NCBI GenBank assembly: GCA_040902925.1
Contig: JBBDWJ010000296.1
Span: 1 to 14,047, forward strand
Source of the DNA: JBBDWJ01 sp040902925
GTDB taxonomy: Bacteria > Acidobacteriota > Terriglobia > Bryobacterales > UBA6623
Direction: 5' to 3'
Length of the DNA: 14,047 nucleotides
The position numbers and the translations under genes were made by a program. Of the stretch, positions 1-6,591 are shown piece by piece (position 1 is the stretch's first letter; each line of letters starts with the position of its first letter). The notes under the pieces were generated by a model. It searched no databases and was not told the origin of the DNA. It saw nothing but the letters and a program-made list of their open reading frames with translations.

Positions 1-329
1 GCCTTTTCGATCGAAAAACTGCTGGTCAACAGAACAGCCGTGCTGAGCCACAACAACCGCGGCAAGTCTATCGCGCGCCAATCGCCGCTCAGGCCGCTGC
101 GCACCACCATCGCGCTCGTGAAGGCAGCGAACATCATCACGATGCCGCCAATGCCTATCCAAACGCCCAATTTGTAGCGCTGTACGGCCGAGTGCGGGTC
201 CCAACCGTTTCCTCCGCCTCCCCCATCGCGCCCTTCGCCGCGAGGAGGAAGCGGACCACCACCGCCCGGGGTTGGGCGCAGCCGCTCCCCGGTTCGGTTC
301 GGTTTCGGAGGTGTCAGAGTCGTAGCCAT
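1..329 (-). CDS. coxC: Cytochrome c oxidase subunit III, 3' part missing
   Basis: N-terminal 109 residues of a heme-copper oxidase subunit III, the membrane subunit that supports the catalytic core of the terminal oxidase. The gene starts at the ATG at 329-327, 41 bases after the coxA stop, and runs off the left edge. The first ~45 residues are rich in Gly and Pro (a GGGG run near 22-25 and a GGGGG run near 36-40) and probably lie in the cytoplasm. A membrane segment at about 54-77 carries FTSAMVVR, then a short loop with SGDW, then a second segment from about 91 (LPRLLWLSTAVLLTSS). The pattern of 'TSA-VVR', a short loop and 'LP-LLW-NTA' is typical of subunit III N-termini in acidobacterial-type oxidases. 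No clear Shine-Dalgarno is seen. The identification rests on this short stretch plus its place directly after coxB-coxA. Confidence 0.82.
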   Translation of the reverse strand, partial: MATTLTPPKPNRTGERLRPTPGGGGPLPPRGEGRDGGGGGNGWDPHSAVQRYKLGVWIGIGGIVMMFAAFTSAMVVRSGLSGDWRAIDLPRLLWLSTAVLLTSSFSIEK

Positions 330-370
330 ATCAATGGATAGACACCACAACGCTCAGCGGCGTTGCCGCC

Positions 371-2167
371 TCAATCTCCCGCGGCCGCCGGCCCGTAGGC
401 CATCTCATCCGAATTACATTGCATCACGAAGTCGCGTTTGGCCTTCGGCACGGCAAACTCATAGGGGCCACGGTAAACCACCGGGATCTTACCGGCGAAG
501 TTGTCGTGCGGCGGAGGCGACGGAACCGCCCACTCCAGCGTTGTCGCATCCCAGGGGTTGTCCGGCGCCTTCTTGCCGGCAAACAGACTCCAGATAAGGT
601 TGATCAAGAACAGGAACTGCGCCGTCACCGTGATCATCGCCGCTATGGTGATGAAGTAGTGAATCTGCGGAGCGCCGCCCTCCATCAGGTATCCGACTGA
701 AACGATGTCCGGGTAGCGCCGCGGATGCGGCAGCATGCCCAGGTAGTGCATTGGGCCGAAGATACAATACACGCCGATGAACGTTATCCAGAAATGCAGC
801 TTGTTGAGACCCTCGCTCATCATGCGCCCGAACATCTTCGGGAACCAGAACGCCATGCCGCCGAACATGCCGAAGATCGCGGCCACGCCCATGATCAGGT
901 GGAAGTGCGCCACCACGAAATAGGTGTCATGGAAGAACAGGTCGATCGCCGGCTGTCCTAGAAAAATGCCGCTGATGCCGCCGGTGACGAATAGGGACAC
1001 AAAACCGATGGCATAGAGCATCGGCGAGGTGAAGCGGATCTTGCCGCCCCACAGAGTGCCGATCCAGTTGAATGTCTTGATCGCCGAGGGCACGCCGATG
1101 CACATGGTCAGCACGGAGAATACGAAGCCCGAATACGGGCTCATGCCGCTGACAAACATGTGGTGGCCCCAGACCACGAAGCCCAGCGCGCCGATGGCGA
1201 GAACCGCATATACCATGGCGCGGTATCCGAAGACGGGTTTGCGGGCGAAGGTCGAAAGCAGGTGCGACGTCACGCCCATGCCGGGCAGAATCGCGATGTA
1301 GACCTCGGGGTGGCCAAAAAACCAGAACAGGTGCTGCCATAGGATCGGCGAGCCACCGCTGTGGTTGACCGGCACGTCGTTAATGATCAGCCCGGCGGGC
1401 ACAAAAAAGCTTGTGCCCAGGTTGCGGTCCATCAGCAGCAGAACGCCGGCGGCCAGCAATACGCCGAACGCCAGCAAACCGAGAATCGCCGTCACAAACC
1501 AGGTCCAAACCGTCAGCGGCAGGCGCATCATGGTGAGACCTTTGGCGCGCAAATGCAGCGTGGTGACGATGAAGTTCAAGGCGCCCAGCATGGAGGCCAC
1601 GCAGAACAGCGCGATGCTGATAATCCACCAGTCTTGGCCCGTGCCGCCAAGCGTCGCCGCGTGCACCGCGCTCAACGGCGGATAAGCCGTCCAGCCCGAC
1701 ATCGGCGCGCCACCCTGCACGAAAAACGCCATGATCAGGGCCAGGAACGACGCGAAGGTTGTCCAAAACGACAGCATGTTGAGCCGCGGAAACGCCATAT
1801 CGGCGGCGCCGATCTGAATGGGCAGGAAGTAATTGCCAAAGCCCCCTTGCGGTGCCGTCGTCAGCACCATGAAGACCATGATGGTGCCGTGCATGGTCAG
1901 CATCGACAGGTAAAACTCCGGCGTCATCAAGCCGTCCGGAGCGCCGTTCGGGAACAGCGTGCCGAGGATCGCGATCGGGTCGTTAGGCCAAACCAGCCGC
2001 AGCCTCAACAGCAGCGACAATCCCATCCCCAGAAAAGCCGCCACGAGCGCCAGCATCAAATACTGAATGCCGATGACTTTGTGGTCGATGCTGAAGATGT
2101 ATTTCCAAAGGAAACTCTTCGGCTCGGGATGGCGATGAACCTCTACGTACTGTGCTACCTCTGACAT
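371..2167 (-). CDS. coxA: Cytochrome c oxidase subunit I
   Basis: Catalytic subunit of an aa3-type (A-family) heme-copper oxidase: it reduces O2 to water and pumps protons across the cytoplasmic membrane. The 598-residue length is usual for subunit I. All key residues can be read: low-spin heme ligand His93 (TMHGTIMVF), CuB ligand His286 and cross-linked Tyr290 in GHPEVY, CuB ligands His335-His336 (WGHHMF), and high-spin and low-spin heme ligands His421 and His423 in the HDTYFVVAHFH block. Glu288 and Asp123 (IGAADMAFPRLN) mark the D proton channel and Lys364 marks the K channel, so a pumping A1-type enzyme is expected. About twelve hydrophobic segments are present. The start is supported by GAGGAG at 2182-2177, nine bases upstream. 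It follows coxB by 75 bases and precedes coxC, so one operon is likely. Confidence 0.97.
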   Translation of the reverse strand: MSEVAQYVEVHRHPEPKSFLWKYIFSIDHKVIGIQYLMLALVAAFLGMGLSLLLRLRLVWPNDPIAILGTLFPNGAPDGLMTPEFYLSMLTMHGTIMVFMVLTTAPQGGFGNYFLPIQIGAADMAFPRLNMLSFWTTFASFLALIMAFFVQGGAPMSGWTAYPPLSAVHAATLGGTGQDWWIISIALFCVASMLGALNFIVTTLHLRAKGLTMMRLPLTVWTWFVTAILGLLAFGVLLAAGVLLLMDRNLGTSFFVPAGLIINDVPVNHSGGSPILWQHLFWFFGHPEVYIAILPGMGVTSHLLSTFARKPVFGYRAMVYAVLAIGALGFVVWGHHMFVSGMSPYSGFVFSVLTMCIGVPSAIKTFNWIGTLWGGKIRFTSPMLYAIGFVSLFVTGGISGIFLGQPAIDLFFHDTYFVVAHFHLIMGVAAIFGMFGGMAFWFPKMFGRMMSEGLNKLHFWITFIGVYCIFGPMHYLGMLPHPRRYPDIVSVGYLMEGGAPQIHYFITIAAMITVTAQFLFLINLIWSLFAGKKAPDNPWDATTLEWAVPSPPPHDNFAGKIPVVYRGPYEFAVPKAKRDFVMQCNSDEMAYGPAAAGD

Positions 2168-2242
2168 GGAGAATTGCTCCTCGTGACGGTCGCGCGGTCC
2201 AGCGAAAAACCGGGGCTGGAATCACCGCGGGCGCTCATTGGC

Positions 2243-3058
2243 TTAGTACTGCAGATAGGCGGATTGATCGGCCATCCACTTGTCGAAGTCGGCTTGCTCC
2301 ATCACGTCGAGATAACTGCCCATCTCGTGGTGGCCGAGTCCGCACAACTCCGAACAGGCGACCGTGTAGGTGCCAACCTTGTCTGCCTTAAAGTGCAACC
2401 GGCCGATCAGGCCAGGCACGGTATCGAGTTTGATCCTCAATTCCGGGACGAAGAAATTGTGCAAGACATCTTTGGTCCGAAGGATCAGATCTACTTCCTT
2501 GTTGACGGGAACCGCCATACGAGGGGTGACGACGTCGTCCTTGGCGTCAGGGTGGCTGCGGTTGATGCCCAAGGCGTTGCCCATGGCGTCGTCGACGAGG
2601 GAGAGGTCGAGCGGGCCGAACTTACCATCGGCGCCGGGATAGCGCATGTTCCATACGAATTGCTGGCCGGTGACCTCGATTACGATGCGGTCGGCGCTAG
2701 GCGTTACATTCCTGTCATCGAGAAACCGTGCTTCTGCCCAAACCGTGTAACCCATCAGCGTCAGGCCCACGAACATGATGGTCGTCGCGGCGGTCCAAAG
2801 CACTTCCCAGCGATCGCTACCGTGAACGTAGTCTGCCGGCTCGGAGCGTTTCCGCCCAAAACGAAATACGGCATAACCCAGAGCGGCCTGGGCGACGATA
2901 AAGATGATGCCGGTACCAAGGAGAGTCAGGTTGAACTGGCTGTCTACGGCGCGCGCATGCTCGGTGATTGCCGGTGGCATCCACCACCACTGGGTGAAGA
3001 ACGGGATCGCCAACCCCAGCGCGACAATCCAAACCACAAGGGCGACAAGAAAGGCCAT
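2243..3058 (-). CDS. coxB: Cytochrome c oxidase subunit II (CuA)
   Basis: Subunit II of the oxidase. It takes electrons from cytochrome c at its binuclear CuA centre, outside the membrane, and passes them to subunit I. The CuA ligands are complete: His200 (DVLHNFF), Cys235, Cys239, His243 and Met246 in CSELCGLGHHEM, with Glu237 as the bridging carbonyl/Mg-site residue. Trp136 in GQQFVWNMRY matches the electron-entry tryptophan of the family. There are three hydrophobic segments (about 1-22, 44-66 and 86-108) instead of the usual two. The first has no lipobox cysteine, so it may stay as an extra helix or be removed as a signal peptide. No cytochrome c domain is fused at the C-terminus. A GGGGGA lies just before the ATG. 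First gene of the coxB-coxA-coxC run; length 271 residues. Confidence 0.95.
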   Translation of the reverse strand: MAFLVALVVWIVALGLAIPFFTQWWWMPPAITEHARAVDSQFNLTLLGTGIIFIVAQAALGYAVFRFGRKRSEPADYVHGSDRWEVLWTAATTIMFVGLTLMGYTVWAEARFLDDRNVTPSADRIVIEVTGQQFVWNMRYPGADGKFGPLDLSLVDDAMGNALGINRSHPDAKDDVVTPRMAVPVNKEVDLILRTKDVLHNFFVPELRIKLDTVPGLIGRLHFKADKVGTYTVACSELCGLGHHEMGSYLDVMEQADFDKWMADQSAYLQY

Positions 3059-3223
3059 GAATCCCCCGTCTTAAGCGCACGATCAGCGTGCGGCACGGAT
3101 ACCGCAAATGCCCGACCCTTCGACCGGGCTCCAAGATTGTTGCAAATGTCGGACTCCGTCGGCAACAACTCTCGACGGCCACGAAGCCCGCGGCCACCGG
3201 GCGGGAAAGAGAATGCCCGGATT
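3059..3223 (-). promoter_or_regulatory. Leader region upstream of coxB with inverted repeat
   Basis: This 165-base gap lies between the zinc-ribbon gene and coxB, both on the minus strand, so it should hold any coxB promoter. No convincing -35/-10 pair was found by eye. It contains an inverted repeat, TTGTTGC at 3137-3143 and GCAACAA at 3162-3168, with an 18-base spacer that is itself partly symmetric. This could be an operator or an RNA hairpin about 80-110 bases before the coxB start. A second perfect inverted repeat, CCGGGC at 3197-3202 and GCCCGG at 3215-3220, sits just after the zinc-ribbon stop but has no T-run, so it is a poor intrinsic terminator. Confidence 0.3.
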
Positions 3224-3871
3224 CTACTCTTCTCTTTCCAATACTTTAGCGCCCAGCGCTCCGCCCAGAATCGCAAACCCCGCCGTGACGATCAATTGCA
3301 AGGCAAGGCCGAAGAGGAGCACCAGGGCCAGTGTGGCCGGGTTGTTGATGAGATTGAGCACGTTGCGTTGCAGCTCCTCCGGCTGGCCGGACTGCTCGAG
3401 GGCTTCGCGGACGGCCTGCCCAACATCCGCGCCGCCGCCCAGCAGATACCCGACCGTGGCGATCAGCAGGGAAATAGCGAACACCAGCAGGCCCGTGATA
3501 GCGCCTATCTTCGCGCCGGCGCGGGGGGCAAGAAAGATGCCTGTACGAATGCGATACAAGTAGACGGATGCGAAGCCCGCCGCGGGATACCACAGGAAGC
3601 AGAGCATGCTCACAAACTGAATGCTGCCCAAGATCGCGGCGACCGCGGCGGGCGGGTAGGCGGAGCGAATCACATCCGGATTGCTGAAGCTGATGACTCT
3701 CGGGGGTTGCGGCGGTAAGACTGGCGCCGCGGATGGCGGCGGGTGCTCCTCGCCGGGAGGCGTCTCCAGCGCCTCGATTGGCGGCAGGACGTCCCGCTGG
3801 GGCCGGCCGCACTGGTGACAAAACAAGGCGTTTGCAGGGAGTTCTGCGCCGCAGGTGCATCGTTGGGGCAT
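3224..3871 (-). CDS. Zinc-ribbon membrane protein, function unknown
   Basis: A 215-residue protein of unknown function. The N-terminus carries a short zinc ribbon, CTC (Cys5, Cys7) followed by CHQC (Cys18, Cys21). Next comes a proline-rich linker (about 28-60), then a membrane part with hydrophobic segments near 74-108 (perhaps two helices), 121-145 and 178-208. Between the last two is a polar amphipathic stretch with GQAVREALEQSGQPEELQRN. The reading frame is open further upstream to 4039. The ATG at 3871 is chosen because the zinc ribbon begins right after it and the extension has no recognisable domain. Such zinc-ribbon plus DUF-like membrane proteins are common in Acidobacteriota and have no known reaction. 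It sits upstream of the oxidase operon on the same strand with a 165-base gap, so a shared role is not shown. Confidence 0.75.
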   Translation of the reverse strand: MPQRCTCGAELPANALFCHQCGRPQRDVLPPIEALETPPGEEHPPPSAAPVLPPQPPRVISFSNPDVIRSAYPPAAVAAILGSIQFVSMLCFLWYPAAGFASVYLYRIRTGIFLAPRAGAKIGAITGLLVFAISLLIATVGYLLGGGADVGQAVREALEQSGQPEELQRNVLNLINNPATLALVLLFGLALQLIVTAGFAILGGALGAKVLEREE

Positions 3872-4180
3872 GGGAAAGTTCGCTTCAGTGTGACTGAGGG
3901 CAGCGAACGTTGGCAACAACCCTCCGGCTGCCGGCGCAAAGTGGTTTTGCTGGCCCGGCTGGCGTGAAACCAGGTTTGCCTCCTTTCCGGCCCATCGGCA
4001 GGCGTCGTCGCCATAGCCTCCGCGGCCTGCAACTCCCAACTAGCTCTGCTCGAAGAGCTGGCGCTCGGGTCACAAAATCTCTTGGAAAAACCAGTGGACG
4101 AATCAGTCCATTACCAAACGGCAACAGCGGTTCGTCGTCGCGGCTTGATCTGATATTCTGAAAATCTCTACTGGGTTCTC
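3872..4180. promoter_or_regulatory. Divergent intergenic region, hpnJ side regulated
   Basis: This 309-base gap has no supportable gene and separates the minus-strand zinc-ribbon gene from the plus-strand hpnJ. It holds two hairpin-like inverted repeats. AGCTCT at 4042-4047 pairs with AGAGCT at 4054-4059, extended by a wobble and a C-G pair. TGGAC at 4095-4099 pairs with GTCCA at 4106-4110. The second lies about 20 bases upstream of the candidate hpnJ promoter, a normal place for an operator. Neither has a T-run, so they are not terminators. Confidence 0.3.
4131..4159 (+). promoter_or_regulatory. Candidate extended -10 promoter of hpnJ
   Basis: TG at 4151-4152, one base, then TATTCT at 4154-4159 fits an extended -10 element (4 of 6 to TATAAT plus the TG). 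At 17 bases upstream TTCGTC (4131-4136) is only a poor -35. Transcription would start near 4166, about 15 bases before the hpnJ ATG. Read by eye only. Confidence 0.3.
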
Positions 4181-5626
4181 ATGCCGAAGCGAACGCTGTT
4201 TCTAAATCCCCCCTCGTTCGAAGGCTTTGACGGCGGCGCCAGTTCCCGCTGGCCAGCTACGCGCGAGATCGAATCGTACTGGTATCCCATCTGGCTGTGC
4301 TATCCGGCGGGTATGCTGCCCGACAGCAAAGTCGTCGACGCTCCGCCGCACAAGATCACGCCGGCCGAGACCGTCGAGATGGCCCGGGACTTCGAGTTTC
4401 TGGTGCTGTTTACCTCGACGCCCGGTTTTGAAAACGACATCCGGCTTGCCGCCGAGATGAAGCAGGCCAACCCGGGGCTCGATGTCTGCTTCGTCGGGCC
4501 CCATGTCACCGCCCTGCCCGAAGAGAGCTTGCGGGCGGGCCAAGCGATCGACTTTCTGGTGCGCCGCGAGTTCGACCATCAGGTGGTCGACTACGCCAAC
4601 GGCAAGCCGCTGGAAGAGCTGCCTGGAGTGAGTTTTCGCCAAAACGGCGGCTTTGTCCACAACCCCGAGTCACCGCAGATCGACGACCTCGACGCGCTGC
4701 CTTGGGTGACCAAGGTATATAAGCGGGATCTCGACATTGAGCGCTACAACGTGCCGTTTCTGCTGCACCCCTATCTGGCGTTCTACACCGAACGGGGCTG
4801 CCCGGCGCTCTGCACCTTCTGCCTTTGGCCGCAGACGCTTTCGGGGCATCGCTGGCGCACGCGCTCAGCCGATGATGTGGCCGGCGAGGTCCGCTGGACC
4901 CTAGAAAACTACCCCAATCTGAAGGAAATCTTCTTCGACGATGACACGTTCAACATTCGCAAGTCGCGCGTCATCGAATTGTGCGAGAAGCTCAAGCCGT
5001 TGAACTTCACCTGGTCGTGCACCTCGCGGGTGACCGTCGACTACGAAACGCTCAAGGCGATGCGCGACGCCGGCTGCCGGCTGCTGATCGTCGGTTACGA
5101 GTCGGGGGATCCGCAGATCCTGAAGAACATCAAGAAAGGCGCCACCGTCGAGCAGGCCGAGCGCTTCACGAAAGACTGCAAGAAGCTCGGCCTGATCATC
5201 CATGGCGACTACATCATCGGCCTTCCCGGGGAGACGCGCGAATCGATCCGCCGCACGATGGACTTCGCCAAGCGCATGGATACCGAAACGATCCAGGTCT
5301 CGATCGCGCATCCGTATCCGGGGACGGAATTCTACGACTACGTTCGCGAGAACAACCTGATCACGCTCGACTCGATGACCGACGAGACAGGCCACCAGTT
5401 GCCGAACATCAAATACGGCGATCTCGACGAAGCGGAAATTCTCGACTGGGTCGAAAAGTTCTACGACGAGTACTACTTCAGGCCGAGGGTCGCGTGGCGC
5501 ATCATGCGCAAAGCGGTTTTCGACGGAGCCGAGAGGCGAAGGCTCTACAAGGAAGCCCGCGAATACCTGGCGCTGCGTTCGAAGCGCCACAAATTCGTCG
5601 AAGAAAGGCGCGGCCAAGCCGCGTAA
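4181..5626 (+). CDS. hpnJ: Hopanoid B12-binding radical SAM protein HpnJ
   Basis: Radical S-adenosylmethionine enzyme of hopanoid head-group formation. In Burkholderia, HpnJ is needed to turn bacteriohopanetetrol glucosamine into the cyclitol ether by ring contraction. The protein has 481 residues. Residues ~1-165 form a cobalamin-binding-type Rossmann region (ESYWYPIWLCYPAG near 31-44, VLFTSTPGFENDI near 75-87, FVGPHVTALPE near 104-114). The radical SAM core follows with the 4Fe-4S motif Cys207-x3-Cys211-x2-Cys214 in ERGCPALCTFCLWP. Further along are EIFFDDDTFN, VGYESGD and GDYIIGLPGET, typical of the B12-radical SAM fold. The C-terminus is basic. The ATG is chosen because the family's start (KTLFLNPPSFEGFDGGAGSR-like) follows at once. 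It leads the cassette hpnJ, two small transporters, hpnI. The stop codon sits in the loop of the first palindrome of an array. Confidence 0.92.
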   Translation: MPKRTLFLNPPSFEGFDGGASSRWPATREIESYWYPIWLCYPAGMLPDSKVVDAPPHKITPAETVEMARDFEFLVLFTSTPGFENDIRLAAEMKQANPGLDVCFVGPHVTALPEESLRAGQAIDFLVRREFDHQVVDYANGKPLEELPGVSFRQNGGFVHNPESPQIDDLDALPWVTKVYKRDLDIERYNVPFLLHPYLAFYTERGCPALCTFCLWPQTLSGHRWRTRSADDVAGEVRWTLENYPNLKEIFFDDDTFNIRKSRVIELCEKLKPLNFTWSCTSRVTVDYETLKAMRDAGCRLLIVGYESGDPQILKNIKKGATVEQAERFTKDCKKLGLIIHGDYIIGLPGETRESIRRTMDFAKRMDTETIQVSIAHPYPGTEFYDYVRENNLITLDSMTDETGHQLPNIKYGDLDEAEILDWVEKFYDEYYFRPRVAWRIMRKAVFDGAERRRLYKEAREYLALRSKRHKFVEERRGQAA

Positions 5627-5698
5627 GCGGCAGGCGCTCCCGCCTGTCCAGAGCCGCTAAGCGGCGAGGTTTTCGCGAAGCAGCAGCCTATCGGGCTG
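5618..5698. repeat. Array of five short palindromes after hpnJ
   Basis: Five near-adjacent palindromes can be read: GCCGC-gtaa-GCGGC (5618-5631, containing the hpnJ stop in its loop), CAGGCG-ctcc-CGCCTG (5631-5646), GCCGC-taa-GCGGC (5653-5665), TTCGCGAA (5672-5679) and CAGCC-tatcg-GGCTG (5684-5698). The first and third are nearly the same element. This resembles extragenic palindromic (REP/BIME-like) sequence. It could also shape the 3' end of hpnJ mRNA, as no classic T-run follows. The family is not identified. Confidence 0.55.
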
Positions 5699-5782
5699 AC
5701 CAACCGGCAGCATCGCAATCCAGAACCAGCGCCGCGGTTTCCTAACTCCCAACAAGACCGCGCTCTTCGCTAACCTAATCCC

Positions 5783-5787
5783 AAGGA
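5783..5787 (+). promoter_or_regulatory. Shine-Dalgarno deciding a TTG start
   Basis: AAGGA at 5783-5787 lies nine bases before TTG at 5797. No ATG or GTG lies in a better position relative to the membrane protein's N-terminus (KTRVCLFIIIV), so the TTG start is accepted. Confidence 0.65.
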
Positions 5788-5796
5788 TCATCGCCG

Positions 5797-6219
5797 TTGA
5801 AAACGCGCGTCTGCCTGTTCATCATCATCGTCGCCAACGCCGTGGGAAATCTGCTGTTGGCGTACGGAATGCGGCAAGTCGGCAGCATCGCATCCTATTC
5901 GCCGGCGGAGCTCGTTGGCTCCGGACTGGCCGCCATGATTAACCCGTGGGTGCTAGCGGGCGTGCTGCTGCTGCTGGTCTTCTTCACGGCGCACGCGATC
6001 GTACTGAGCTGGGCGGATCTGAGCTATGTATTGCTCGTAACCGCGATCGGGTACGTGCTCGTCGCTGTGTTGAGCCGCCAATTCCTCAGCGAGACCATCA
6101 GCACTTTGCGATGGGCCGGAACGATCGTCATCACCGCCGGAGTCATGCTCGTCGGCTCGACGCCGGTCTCGACTGTTGAGATCGCTGCAGGCGCCAAAGC
6201 CCCATCCACGCAGCCATGA
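5797..6219 (+). CDS. Small DMT/SMR-like membrane protein, subunit A
   Basis: A 140-residue protein with four predicted membrane helices (about 3-24, 48-72, 74-93, 103-120) and a short polar tail. It is a half-size drug/metabolite-transporter fold that works as a dimer in known families. The C-terminal half (ADLSYVLLVTAIGYVLVAVL, then SETISTLRWAGTIVITAGVMLVGS) matches EamA/SMR-type proteins and, by my reading, is close to ArnE, including the E-x-x-x-x-R-W-x-G pattern. The SMR proton-binding glutamate of helix 1 is not there: the matching position in ANAVGNLLL is Asn14. That argues against EmrE-like drug/proton exchange and fits an ArnE/ArnF-like flippase subunit. The start is a TTG backed by AAGGA. 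Its stop overlaps the next gene's ATG (ATGA at 6216-6219), so the two are coupled. A role with hopanoid glycolipids is inferred from position only. Confidence 0.85.
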   Translation: MKTRVCLFIIIVANAVGNLLLAYGMRQVGSIASYSPAELVGSGLAAMINPWVLAGVLLLLVFFTAHAIVLSWADLSYVLLVTAIGYVLVAVLSRQFLSETISTLRWAGTIVITAGVMLVGSTPVSTVEIAAGAKAPSTQP

Positions 6220-6587
6220 CCTATTTCCTGCTAGCGTTGGTCGTGTTCGGGACCGTCGCCGGAGACCTTCTCAAGGCCGTTGGCATGCGCCGCCTCGGCG
6301 AAGTCGATGACTTCCGGCCGGCGCTGCTGGGAAGGGCATTGGGGCGCGCGGCGCGAAGCGGCTGGCTCTGGGCTTGCCTCGCCGGCTACACGGTGTNNNN
6401 NNNNNNATTTTTCGGATTCATGGCCCTGGTTTCGGTCACCGATCTCAGCTTCGCCGTTCCCGCTACGGCCGCCGGGTACGTGGTGGAAACCGTGCTCGCA
6501 AGAATCGCTCTCGGCGAGGATGTTTCGGTGCGACGTTGGCTCGGAGCCGCGCTGGTTACGGCCGGAGTCGCCATGGTTGGCGGGTAA
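6216..6587 (+). CDS. Small DMT/SMR-like membrane protein, subunit B
   Basis: Partner of the preceding gene and homologous to it over the C-terminal half (DLSFAVPATAAGYVVETVLARI, then GEDVSVRRWLGAALVTAGVAMVGG). With the gap counted as drawn it has 123 residues and four helices. Helix 1 reads VFGTVAGDLLKAVGMRRLG; the T-V-A-G-D-L stretch resembles ArnE's S-V-A-G-Q-L, and Thr replaces the SMR helix-1 glutamate. A 10-N scaffold gap at 6397-6406 hides about four residues of helix 2. The frame stays open across it, so the gap length may be about right, but one or more codons could be missing or extra. Start ATG overlaps the upstream stop by four bases; hpnI starts four bases after its stop. A heterodimer with the upstream protein is likely, as for ArnE/ArnF; the substrate is unknown. 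Confidence 0.85.
   Translation: MTYFLLALVVFGTVAGDLLKAVGMRRLGEVDDFRPALLGRALGRAARSGWLWACLAGYTVXXXXFFGFMALVSVTDLSFAVPATAAGYVVETVLARIALGEDVSVRRWLGAALVTAGVAMVGG
6397..6406. other. Ten-N assembly gap
   Basis: Ten unknown bases lie inside subunit B of the transporter pair. Ten N is a common placeholder in scaffolds, so the true length is uncertain even though the frame reads on. Confidence 0.98.
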
Positions 6588-6591
6588 CGCT

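Noticed and set aside
1361..2164. Open frame of 267 codons on the plus strand
   Set aside because: Antisense to coxA, whose heme and copper ligands are all present; the translation is rich in Gln, Arg and His and has no fold.
2174..3718. Open frame of 514 codons on the plus strand
   Set aside because: It lies antisense to coxB and the zinc-ribbon gene, which have clear family motifs. The translation is full of Arg, Asp, Gly and Gln with no domain, as expected opposite GC-rich genes.
3872..4039. Upstream extension of the zinc-ribbon protein
   Set aside because: The 56 extra residues have no recognisable domain and the zinc ribbon starts right after the ATG at 3871.
5627..5796. Possible tRNA or other structured RNA gene
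   Set aside because: Many small hairpins are present, but there is no T-loop GTTCGA-type sequence and no cloverleaf spacing.
6280..6591. N-terminal extension of hpnI across the N gap
   Set aside because: The extra part overlaps the transporter gene in another frame and is Ser/Arg/Trp-rich nonsense; the membrane helix of HpnI begins only after GTG 6592.
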